60,571 bases of DNA from a virus: the IMG/VR virus record IMGVR_UViG_3300032096_000019, positions 1 through 60,571 of that record, one strand, 5' to 3'. Under the pieces are notes generated by a model that was given only the letters and a program-made list of their open reading frames with translations, was not told the DNA's origin and made no database searches. The position numbers and the translations under genes were made by a program. This document shows, piece after piece, positions 9,488 through 16,097 of the stretch. How positions within the stretch are numbered: the first letter of the stretch is position 1; each line of letters starts with the position of its first letter.

Positions 9488-9712
9488 TTCTAGCCACCCT
9501 TAAAACAAATTGATCTTTTTATACTAATAGTCATTCGCATTATTACCCTAATGAGAAGTACAATATTTATATATCGTCCCCGGAATTCCTGACGTGTCCA
9601 CCCCAATAGGGTGCGTAATACTAAATCCCTAAACACATCCCAAATCTGCAAGTCTTGTGAAAAAGGGCTGGAGTGCTCGTGTTATATGCCGTTCTCAGCC
9701 TAAAATTAATAT
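9488..9712. other. Gap with transposon-end-like motif and palindromes
   Basis: Contains TCCCCGGAATTCC near 9575-9588, a sequence often seen at the edges of REP-associated IS200/IS605-type (Y1) transposons, but no transposase. It also carries CGTGTTATATGCCGTTC at 9679-9695, whose inverted counterpart lies beyond the HEPN-like gene at 10557-10571. No coding frame is supported. Confidence 0.4.
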
Positions 9713-10534
9713 CTAAACGTGATAATGATTTCTGTGATATGAATTCGTATTTATAAAACTAACTGCAAAAGTATCTGCAGCAATATTCACTAAACTTAGT
9801 AAACAATAAGACTTTTTGCATTCTTCTATCGCTTTTTCAGCATTTAATGTCGGGCTCCTTAATATCTGTTTTTTGCCGAGATCAAACTCATCATTTCCAT
9901 CTAACATATACATTAAAGGTGAGAATGCATGAGTTACTTCATCTCTCCATCTCTTAATATCCCCATATCTACGTTTAGCTTCAAGTAATACTTTCCAATC
10001 ATCTCTATTTTTTAGTTTAAAAGGATCTCCATCTAGAATTCGGCGTTTATTATCGCCATATTTGAGTTTTATTGAGTCAATAACATTGTTAAAATAAAAA
10101 GGAGCATCAATTATTCCATAAAACACAAAAGCTAAATATAGGCCTACACTATCCAATAAACTACAGCTTCTTACTTGAAAATCACCATAGCTTTGCCAAA
10201 AATGTTGACTAAAGTCAGCTGATTTATTTTCGATAGCAGATATATAAGGTTCTATGCTTCCAGTTTTATAAAAAAGAAGTAACATACCCATAGCACGCTC
10301 AATCTCTCTAAATCTGTACGCATTATTAAGCCACAAATTTATGAATGTCTCAAATTCATTATCTGCTATTTTTGCTTCAGCAAATATTTCATCCTCATCT
10401 TTTCCGTTTAATAACTTTTCTTTCCTATTCATAATGTCCCTAGGAATTACAAATTCACTTAACTCCTTATTAATCTGTTTGTCTAAGTTTTCAACAATCC
10501 TCTTTCTCAAATCTATTAATTCCACATTATTCAC
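9713..10534 (-). CDS. HEPN-like protein, 273 aa
   Basis: All-helical protein with IKRWRDEVTHAFSPL at residues ~195-209. The R-x4-H motif (Arg-Asp-Glu-Val-Thr-His) within a helix is the signature of HEPN domains, many of which are RNases in toxin-antitoxin and abortive-infection systems. It resembles the Cthe_2314-type HEPN group in length and motif placement, but this match is from memory. The start is well supported by GAGGTGAATA before the ATG. There is no adjacent antitoxin-like (MNT) gene, so if it is a toxin its partner is not obvious. The gene is bracketed by inverted GGCATRTAAC sequences (9679-9695, 10557-10571). Function is inferred. Confidence 0.5.
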   Translation of the reverse strand: MNNVELIDLRKRIVENLDKQINKELSEFVIPRDIMNRKEKLLNGKDEDEIFAEAKIADNEFETFINLWLNNAYRFREIERAMGMLLLFYKTGSIEPYISAIENKSADFSQHFWQSYGDFQVRSCSLLDSVGLYLAFVFYGIIDAPFYFNNVIDSIKLKYGDNKRRILDGDPFKLKNRDDWKVLLEAKRRYGDIKRWRDEVTHAFSPLMYMLDGNDEFDLGKKQILRSPTLNAEKAIEECKKSYCLLSLVNIAADTFAVSFINTNSYHRNHYHV

Positions 10535-10556
10535 CTCATTGGTTTAATAAATATTG

Positions 10557-10612
10557 GAATGGCATGTAACGTCTTGGTGTTCCCGACGCCCCTGATCTTA
10601 CGCTCATGGCCG
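10557..10612. repeat. attC-like imperfect hairpin with GGCATGTAAC edge
   Basis: CATGTAACGTC pairs imperfectly with GACG...TTACGCTCATG, giving a bulged hairpin of about 50 bases. Its outer edge GAATGGCATGTAACG is inverted relative to CGTGTTATATGCCGTTC on the other side of the HEPN gene. This recalls integron cassette recombination sites, but the core does not fit GTTRRRY exactly and no integron integrase is in the window. Confidence 0.3.
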
Positions 10613-10641
10613 GAACCGGTTTCCTGCTATCTTTATCTATT

Positions 10642-10738
10642 TTGTCATCTTTATTCAAACAACAATCCTTATAAATTATTCCACTACCACACGGACAGGG
10701 CTCAGTCTTTCGTATATAAATTAGTAAAAAACAAAATA
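10642..10738 (-). pseudogene. SEC-C motif fragment
   Basis: A minus-strand open frame encodes EPCPCGSGIIYKDCC, an excellent SEC-C zinc-binding motif (CxC...CC), as found at the C-terminus of SecA and many stand-alone proteins. There is no start codon and no body upstream: the frame begins just after the next gene's stop. It is best read as the tail of a gene lost by deletion. Confidence 0.55.
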
Positions 10739-10745
10739 ATTCTCC

Positions 10746-11318
10746 TTACATTTCAATAATATAGAATTTACTATGGGCGTTTAAATTTTCCCATACAAAT
10801 TCATGTCTACCCGATAGAGATATGAAGTCGACATTCTTTGCCCGACCGGTAGGTTTGTAAATGTCTCCATAGACAGCATATTCTTGTCTGAAATATCTAT
10901 AAATACCATCGTTTATTCTTCCTTCGTAAAAGGGTCTATCCGATACTAGAACAACACAGGCAGTTTTATTAAATCCCCGATCCTTAAGTTCTTCCATAAA
11001 TTTTATGTCTTTTGCAAAAGAGTACATTTGCTCAGGATACTGACCATTCATTGGACATTTCATCTCTATAGCATACTTTTCATGTTTGTCTTGTGTAAAG
11101 ATTGTAACATCAATTTCCTTTTTTATCGTTTTGTTATCTCGTGTGAAAAATGAAACATTACGCTCAAATTGCACTTTATACTGCGGCAGCATGGTTCTTA
11201 AGTAAATCCCCAGTTCATGTACCAGGCTGAATTCATTATAAATTTCTATGTTTTTGTCTCTAACAAACTTAAAAAAGCTTTCAACTAACCTTTTCAATTC
11301 TAACAACAAAGCCACCAC
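10746..11318 (-). CDS. Putative PD-(D/E)XK nuclease-like protein, 190 aa
   Basis: A small alpha/beta protein. KKEIDVTIF (Asp, ~residue 70) followed by KYAIEMKCP (E-x-K, ~85) gives the D...ExK pattern of restriction-like nucleases, and a helix with MYSFAKDIKFMEEL follows as expected. The C-terminal half contains ACVVLVSDRPFYEG. This resembles uncharacterised proteins annotated only as hypothetical in defence islands. The start is uncertain: the first codons are GTG GTG and the upstream ribosome site is weak, so translation could begin further in. A SEC-C fragment lies directly downstream. Nuclease activity is inferred from the motif; the target is unknown. Confidence 0.5.
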   Translation of the reverse strand: MVALLLELKRLVESFFKFVRDKNIEIYNEFSLVHELGIYLRTMLPQYKVQFERNVSFFTRDNKTIKKEIDVTIFTQDKHEKYAIEMKCPMNGQYPEQMYSFAKDIKFMEELKDRGFNKTACVVLVSDRPFYEGRINDGIYRYFRQEYAVYGDIYKPTGRAKNVDFISLSGRHEFVWENLNAHSKFYIIEM

Positions 11319-11409
11319 CTGTAATCACAAAGTCTTCCCCATTGATTTTCTGAAACAATCGTACAATCTAGATATCCATAGAAAATTAGACTAAGCCCCC
11401 CCTTTGGGC

Positions 11410-11865
11410 TCATAAAAGAGATGTTATCATCTTTTCAAATAAGTATGGACGAAGCCTCGGCATGTTTTTCTTGGACAAATTAAGCCCATACTCTGGTTTG
11501 CTTTTTAACTCTTCATAGTCCTTATCGCAAAAGAGGTCATTGGGGGCTTTCCAAGTAACTGCAGGAATAAGATAAGCGTCCGGCAGCCTGCCATCTTCAA
11601 ATATAAATAGTACAAGATAATTATCCTGGTTAGTTATGTTCCACTTTTCCTTTTACATAAAAACATAATTGGTTTGACGTACTGACTTTACTTGAATCTC
11701 GAAAAATCGTCCTTCCTTCGTTTTTGCTATAAAATCTATTCCATGATCATCAACCTCTGATGTATATACCTCAAATCCGTAAGAAGCAAATTCCATCTTC
11801 GCATAATACTCCGCATATCTACCAAGCTGCAGTTTATTTAACCGCGACCAAATTGTATTAGGCAT
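11410..11865 (-). pseudogene. DUF4365-like nuclease-fold protein with an in-frame TAA
   Basis: The first 70 residues contain GIDFIAKTKEGRFFEIQVKS, a D...(E)xQVK core like that of DUF4365 and related endonuclease-fold proteins. A TAA at 11653-11655 stops translation after YVFM, but the same frame continues for another 80 codons (KEKWNITNQDNYLVLF ... LRPYLFEKMI) to a TGA at 11410-11412. The continuation reads as an ordinary conserved protein end, so the stop is a nonsense mutation or a sequencing error. If the original codon was CAA, one C-to-T change explains it. The short N-terminal product keeps the catalytic core but probably cannot fold properly. Confidence 0.75.
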
Positions 11866-11921
11866 CTCAATTCTCCATTAATAAATTTTGTTGAGCAAAT
11901 TTCACCATATACATTTTTATC

Positions 11922-12027
11922 TTACCACCTTTTCCCATATTTTTTAAGAGCCTATTTGTCCAACAACTCATTAGTCCGATCTACAGTTGGATCAAACCTG
12001 CCAGCCTTTTTTATTCCCCAATAAATT
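11922..12027 (-). pseudogene. Eroded C-terminal relic of a 553-aa-type protein
   Basis: The frame IYWGIKKAGRFDPTVDR...ELLDK-stop-ALKKYGKRW lines up with the last 40 residues of the gene at 12897-14558 (IDWAKKKADWLDP ... KALKKFGQHWW). One TAG interrupts it. Nothing else of that copy remains. It sits directly downstream of the 271-aa gene, implying that a second copy of the 553-aa gene once stood here. Confidence 0.65.
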
Positions 12028-12044
12028 CAAGTGGTATTTTTACC

Positions 12045-12860
12045 TCATAACGCAGTATAATCGATAATCTGTTCAGGTGTAATAGTAACCCCACTCCCCA
12101 TATAAGCAATAATTTCCGAACCGCCACGTTCGAAACTTCTGCTAACGGCATTTGAAATCAGCCATTTCTTAAGTATTAACCTACTCTCCATATCTTCCCA
12201 ATAATTGTCTTCATAATCATAAAAAGAATACCAAGCAAATTGATCGAAATCAGCAAGAAAGGTAACAATATACCCTTTGCTCTTTGTGCACCAAATTTTT
12301 TCAACCTCTTTTATGCGTGGAATAAGACTTGATAAGTTCATTAAAAATTCCGGTCTGCAATGAATATCTGTTCCATAACGGGCAATATCATCTATTGAAA
12401 AAAAGGCATTCACTTGCGGATCGAAATATATTTTTCTAGCAACTTCTCTAATGCGTTCTTCTTCAGATGTAAGCCTAAATCGACCCCTAAATTTATCATA
12501 GTCAATATCAATTACTTTCTCGCCTATAACGAGGGCTTTATTCTCGATATCAAATTTAACACCATATTCTAATAATAAATTCCTTAATGTTGTCTGCTCC
12601 GACAAAACCGCCTGTAAATTTTTTATCCCTTGCATTTTAATTTCCAAACAATCATCCCAGTTAGATGTTACGTGAAGAGCCTTATATTTTAAGTGATCAA
12701 TGTTAGTCGAGTCGATGTAGTCCAATCGTTTATTCCAAAATGAATCAAAATCATTATTGCATTCGATTATATACTCATCTATAAAACCGCTACCTGTAAT
12801 ATTAAAAAAATCTTGAATGAACTTGAAAGCTGCGTCCGGTGTGCTAATATCAAAAATCAA
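12045..12860 (-). CDS. Unrecognised cytoplasmic protein, 271 aa
   Basis: No family recognised. The N-terminal third is acidic and aromatic (FWNKRLDYID), with HVTSNWDDCLEIKMQG near residue 63, followed by a helix-rich stretch. The C-terminal half has FFSIDDIARYGTDIHCRPEF and FDQFAWYSFYDYEDNY. No signal peptide, membrane helix or obvious nuclease motif. It begins 36 bases after the 553-aa gene on the same strand and probably shares its transcript. Between the two lies TTTAAGAATTTGG rather than a strong ribosome site. A relic of a second 553-aa-like gene lies just downstream, so the two genes may be a mobile pair. Function is unknown. Confidence 0.6.
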   Translation of the reverse strand: MIFDISTPDAAFKFIQDFFNITGSGFIDEYIIECNNDFDSFWNKRLDYIDSTNIDHLKYKALHVTSNWDDCLEIKMQGIKNLQAVLSEQTTLRNLLLEYGVKFDIENKALVIGEKVIDIDYDKFRGRFRLTSEEERIREVARKIYFDPQVNAFFSIDDIARYGTDIHCRPEFLMNLSSLIPRIKEVEKIWCTKSKGYIVTFLADFDQFAWYSFYDYEDNYWEDMESRLILKKWLISNAVSRSFERGGSEIIAYMGSGVTITPEQIIDYTAL

Positions 12861-12896
12861 TTGATCATCACCAAATTCTTAAAAGATTTAACTTTA

Positions 12897-14558
12897 CTAC
12901 CACCAATGCTGGCCAAACTTTTTTAACGCTTTCTGATCCTCGTTTTTTTCGTGCTCCCGCTTACCAAACAACTCATCTTCTCTAGCCACAATTGGATCCA
13001 ACCAATCAGCTTTTTTCTTTGCCCAATCTATCCAGTTCACCGTTTCTTCATCCATTCCATCTTGGCTAGCAGAATCCTCCATAGCTTTGACATAGGCTCT
13101 TATTCTAGACGCTCTCTCATAGTCCAAGGCCGCGTTCTCCAGCGCAATTGTCCGCTCGACTTCTTCATTATATCGGTTCCGGCGTTCTTCCTCCCGCCTC
13201 TCTTCTTCCATACGTTTACGCTCGGCTTCTTCACTGGCTTCACGCTCAAGTCTAAGAACTTGGGATTCTTCGTAAAGTGCTATTAAAATATCACCTAGCC
13301 TGGATTCAATAGACATCTTATCGGTTTCTCTGAAATGTCTGCGTTTCCGAATACTAACTCTCAGCCGCCCATTGAATACGTAGTCATACTTTCTGATTTG
13401 GGGTTCACTGGCCCATGTATTATGGCGTTTTGCGTCTTCATAAAGAAGCAAGTCCTTTGCTTCTTGCCTAGTGATTTCATGCTTTATTTTATCTTGGGAC
13501 TCAGAAACTTCAAAATGCACATACTCACCTCTAATCTGGAGAGATAGATCATCATTGACAGTACCACCTAGGTTTTCAACCTGTCGAAAAAGAGCATCAA
13601 GTATGCGATAAACTCGTGGGAGGGTTTCATTTGAAATAACTCCGGCAAGAAAGGGCGGACGTTTAGAATAGTAATAATTATTGAAGCCTTTTTGTGCGCC
13701 TTCAGGTCTCATGTTATTTTTATTCCATTCTTTGACCACAGACTTGTAGGCTGTTATCTTTTTGTGCAGTTTCACATTTTCAGGTGATACCTTGATTTGT
13801 TGTGCAGCAAGTAGTACTTTTTCTCTCTCGGCTTCTGATAAAAAAGCGAGCGGCTGCGAAGCTGTATTAGTTTCCTTTTCTCCTTCAAAGGTTCTTGCCC
13901 CAACTATTTCAGTGACCCCCTTTGTTTTTGGGAGCGGGGTCTTTTTGGGTTTTGCCCCAGCACGAATCTTTGACCAGTAGCCACGGGGTGGAACAGGTAC
14001 ATTAAGCGATTTACAGATTTTATGTATTGCAACGTCTGACACTCCATATTGAGCAGCAACATCAACAACCGGATTTGCCCACACCTGTTCATATAATTTT
14101 TCACGGTTATAAATGTTATGCTTACCATCCACAGTACGATAAATATGCTGCTTGTCACGAGGTGTACCCGAACCTTCAGTGACCAGCTGATTATCAGTTG
14201 CCTCAGATTCTTCTGTAGTGTTAACTTCGGAATTTAAGTTTTCCTCAACTTTGACCTCTTTACTAACTTCGGTAACAGTAGTAAATACGGCAGTGCGTTT
14301 TGACCTTTTCGGAGCCGAGTTGTCGGGCAGCGTAACTTCAGTAATCGAGGATTCCGGCAACGGAGTTTTTGTTACGGTTTTGCCGAAATTCAATTGAGTC
14401 CAGTATCCCGATGGTGGGTATGGGATATTTGTTTCTTTGCACAACTTAAGTAATTTGGCATAAGGCACATTATATTTCTTGGCGACACCGGACACGGAGA
14501 TCTCCCAGATCTCATTATACAATTGTTCTCTGGATAATTTTGTGGTTTGCTCTGTCAA
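12897..14558 (-). CDS. Double helix-turn-helix coiled-coil protein, 553 aa, unknown function
   Basis: Two copies of one N-terminal module are visible: LYNEIWEISVSGVAKKYNVP ... GYWTQLNFGK (~12-60) and LYEQVWANPVVDVAAQYGVS ... GYWSKIRAGA (~154-205). Each looks like a sigma-type helix-turn-helix with a conserved PPxGYW turn, joined by a low-complexity Thr/Glu linker. The middle (~240-420) is mixed alpha/beta. The rest is a long charged coiled coil (EERREEERRNRYNEEVER) ending WADWLDP-like and W-rich. This repeat is known from hypothetical proteins in accessory regions; no activity is established. DNA binding is inferred. It is followed by the 271-aa gene, and an eroded paralogous tail lies beyond that. 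Confidence 0.6.
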   Translation of the reverse strand: MTEQTTKLSREQLYNEIWEISVSGVAKKYNVPYAKLLKLCKETNIPYPPSGYWTQLNFGKTVTKTPLPESSITEVTLPDNSAPKRSKRTAVFTTVTEVSKEVKVEENLNSEVNTTEESEATDNQLVTEGSGTPRDKQHIYRTVDGKHNIYNREKLYEQVWANPVVDVAAQYGVSDVAIHKICKSLNVPVPPRGYWSKIRAGAKPKKTPLPKTKGVTEIVGARTFEGEKETNTASQPLAFLSEAEREKVLLAAQQIKVSPENVKLHKKITAYKSVVKEWNKNNMRPEGAQKGFNNYYYSKRPPFLAGVISNETLPRVYRILDALFRQVENLGGTVNDDLSLQIRGEYVHFEVSESQDKIKHEITRQEAKDLLLYEDAKRHNTWASEPQIRKYDYVFNGRLRVSIRKRRHFRETDKMSIESRLGDILIALYEESQVLRLEREASEEAERKRMEEERREEERRNRYNEEVERTIALENAALDYERASRIRAYVKAMEDSASQDGMDEETVNWIDWAKKKADWLDPIVAREDELFGKREHEKNEDQKALKKFGQHWW

Positions 14559-14667
14559 AATCAGCCCTCCTTTCTTTCCTTATTTCTCTGGTTCGGGGAA
14601 ATATGTTCGGCATCAGTGGTCTCCTCTGTTGAATCTGAATCCAGCGAAAACGCGTATTCAAATAGTT

Positions 14668-15003
14668 TTATGTCCCTTGTTCCGCGCTTTCGCTTAATAT
14701 AAAAAGCAGGTCTTTTTTCATTTCTTCAAATTGCGAAATGATGGTGTTAAGGTTCTTCTCAATGTTTTCAACCTGAACATTGGTTATCTTTCCATGCTTA
14801 TATGCAATAAGTCGCTCATCAATAATTTGGTAACTCCAGCTGTCGGTATACCGGTCCTCATTACGAATTGCAAATCCAATTGGTAATAAGTCATTTCTCA
14901 TTCCGAGGCTCACAGCCGTAGGTGATATTCCAAGATAATCAGCCGCTATTTTGCATGTGATTTTGGAGAAACTCCTTATTTCTTCATCTGTATATTTACC
15001 CAT
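14668..15003 (-). CDS. Small helix-turn-helix regulator-like protein, 111 aa
   Basis: Residues ~8-35 (SFSKITCKIAADYLGISPTA followed by VSLGMRNDLLPIG) form a helix-turn-helix of the MerR/excisionase-like kind that recurs in clostridial mobile elements. A basic linker and C-terminal coiled coil (VENIEKNLNTIISQFEE) follow, suggesting dimerisation. The ATG at 15003 is preferred over the GTG at 15012, because GGGGGAGGTGA ends five bases before it. The upstream region carries two ATAATTAT boxes (15042-15062), possibly its own operator. It is divergent from the plus-strand cluster at 15259 and may regulate both. Regulation is inferred. Confidence 0.6.
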   Translation of the reverse strand: MGKYTDEEIRSFSKITCKIAADYLGISPTAVSLGMRNDLLPIGFAIRNEDRYTDSWSYQIIDERLIAYKHGKITNVQVENIEKNLNTIISQFEEMKKDLLFILSESAEQGT

Positions 15004-15041
15004 GTGCTTCACCTCCCCCTTTGTGTGCTTTTTAATATTGT

Positions 15042-15062
15042 ATAATTATTCCATATAATTAT
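15042..15062. promoter_or_regulatory. Paired ATAATTAT boxes, operator-like
   Basis: Two self-palindromic ATAATTAT boxes separated by five bases lie in the promoter region of the minus-strand regulator gene, about 40 bases before its start. A minus-strand TTGAGG-17-TAATTA promoter could overlap them. Confidence 0.4.
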
Positions 15063-15199
15063 CTACCTCAAATTTGCATCATAGGCCTGCGCCTAAAGCC
15101 CTAGCTTCAATAACGGTAAAAAGATTATTTTATTGATACGTTTCCGCAATTATTTTTGAATATTTATATTGTACTTTGGGGGTTTTGTGTTATAAACCC

Positions 15200-15229
15200 T
15201 TGACTATGTATTAATGTCTGTGATAGTAT
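15200..15229 (+). promoter_or_regulatory. Sigma-A-type promoter for the plus-strand cluster
   Basis: TTGACT (15200-15205), 18-base spacer, TAGTAT (15224-15229), 30 bases before the ATG at 15259. AAAAGGGGTGTGATC provides the ribosome site. Confidence 0.6.
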
Positions 15230-15258
15230 AAATTTACCAAAAGGGGTGTGATCTTCCT

Positions 15259-15618
15259 ATGCAAACTATTCAAGAGAATTTTAAAGCAAGATCTACTTAC
15301 AGTATCCGGTTAAACGACAAACTGGCTGAAATAGCGCAAAAAACAGGTCTCCCACTGAGCAACGTGATAGAAATCTGCCTTGCAAATTTCGCCACCTTAA
15401 ATGATGATGAAAAAATTCAATTTATTGCGGAAAACGATCCTGGAAAAATAAATGCTTCAGAATTAAAAGAACCCACTTTTAATTATGCTGATGAAGCTGT
15501 TTGTAAAGCTAAGGACTCTTTAGGGGATAAGGCAAGCAAGATGAGTAATAAAATACTCATCGCAATCGGCCTTGCGTTATTAGCTGCTTTCCTTTTCAAA
15601 GGGGAACAAAATGAATAA
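15259..15618 (+). CDS. Ribbon-helix-helix-like protein with C-terminal membrane anchor, 119 aa
   Basis: Residues ~12-45 (STYSIRLNDKLAEIAQKTGL followed by PLSNVIEICL) have the strand-helix-helix pattern of ribbon-helix-helix DNA-binding proteins. A polar linker follows, then a single hydrophobic helix (NKILIAIGLALLAAFLF, ~97-114) and a short charged tail. This is tail-anchored topology with the N-terminus in the cytoplasm. A membrane-tethered DNA-binding protein is unusual, and the first part might instead be a protein-binding helix pair. It is the first gene of a short plus-strand unit in a minus-strand region. No family name recognised. Confidence 0.55.
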   Translation: MQTIQENFKARSTYSIRLNDKLAEIAQKTGLPLSNVIEICLANFATLNDDEKIQFIAENDPGKINASELKEPTFNYADEAVCKAKDSLGDKASKMSNKILIAIGLALLAAFLFKGEQNE

Positions 15619-15640
15619 TCATAGGGGAGGGGAGGTGAAT

Positions 15641-15739
15641 ATGAGTACGGCAAGGAGAAAAAAAACTAGGCATTTTAGCCTAGTATTACCCCAAGAGAAA
15701 AAACTAACTTGGGCAGGCCTATTAAAGCCTGTGTATTAA
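15641..15739 (+). CDS. Tiny basic protein, 32 aa
   Basis: GGGGAGGGGAGGTGA sits six bases before ATG AGT ACG GCA, an exceptionally strong ribosome site, so this short frame is likely translated. The product is MSTARRKKTRHF... with a hydrophobic-basic C-terminus. It shares the MST-RR opening with the next small gene. It overlaps a CTAGGC/GCCTAG hairpin at 15667-15684. Role unknown. Confidence 0.45.
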   Translation: MSTARRKKTRHFSLVLPQEKKLTWAGLLKPVY

Positions 15740-15798
15740 AAAACTGTAAATATATAATACCATAGTTTTTTCTCCCGGGCAAAGAAAGGAGGAGAAAA

Positions 15799-15951
15799 AT
15801 GAGCACAGATCGAAGAGCCGGCAAAAAGAATGTTCCACATGTCGGAAAACAGCCACGTTCTCGTACGCAAAAGGGAACCTGGCGGAAAAAAAGATCTGAC
15901 GCGGGCAAAAAGCAGGAAGGAAAAAGTCTTTTAGATAAACTACTTGGGTAA
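15799..15951 (+). CDS. Tiny very basic protein, 50 aa
   Basis: AAAGGAGGAGAAAA precedes the ATG at ideal spacing. The product (MSTDRRAGKKNVPHVGKQPR ... SLLDKLLG) has about a third Lys/Arg residues and ends in a short amphipathic helix. It could bind nucleic acid or act on membranes. It is the last gene of the plus-strand unit and is followed by a terminator. No homologue recognised. Confidence 0.55.
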   Translation: MSTDRRAGKKNVPHVGKQPRSRTQKGTWRKKRSDAGKKQEGKSLLDKLLG

Positions 15952-15965
15952 TCACATAAAAAATT

Positions 15966-15994
15966 TTTTAGGGGGAGTATATCCCCCCTTTTAT
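15966..15994 (+). terminator. Terminator after the small plus-strand cluster
   Basis: GGGGG-agtatat-CCCCC stem followed by CTTTT, 20 bases after the stop at 15951. A/T runs on both sides make it usable from either strand, so it could also stop readthrough from recombinase C'. Confidence 0.65.
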
Positions 15995-16097
15995 GCGTTA
16001 AGCATAGCCACTCATATTGCTTATATTCAATAAAAAAACTACTGCATTGGCATCATTAGATAAGCATTTCTGTAATATAACGGGTTTAGTTTTGTTC

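Noticed and set aside
9679-10612. True integron array
   Set aside because: No integron integrase in the window and the core bases do not fit GTTRRRY; kept only as a low-confidence repeat.
10559-10759. 66-aa plus-strand open frame
   Set aside because: It is antisense to the SEC-C fragment and crosses the bulged hairpin; no ribosome site.
15675-15955. Two 77-aa minus-strand frames
   Set aside because: Antisense to the small plus-strand genes with strong ribosome sites; composition fits shadow frames.
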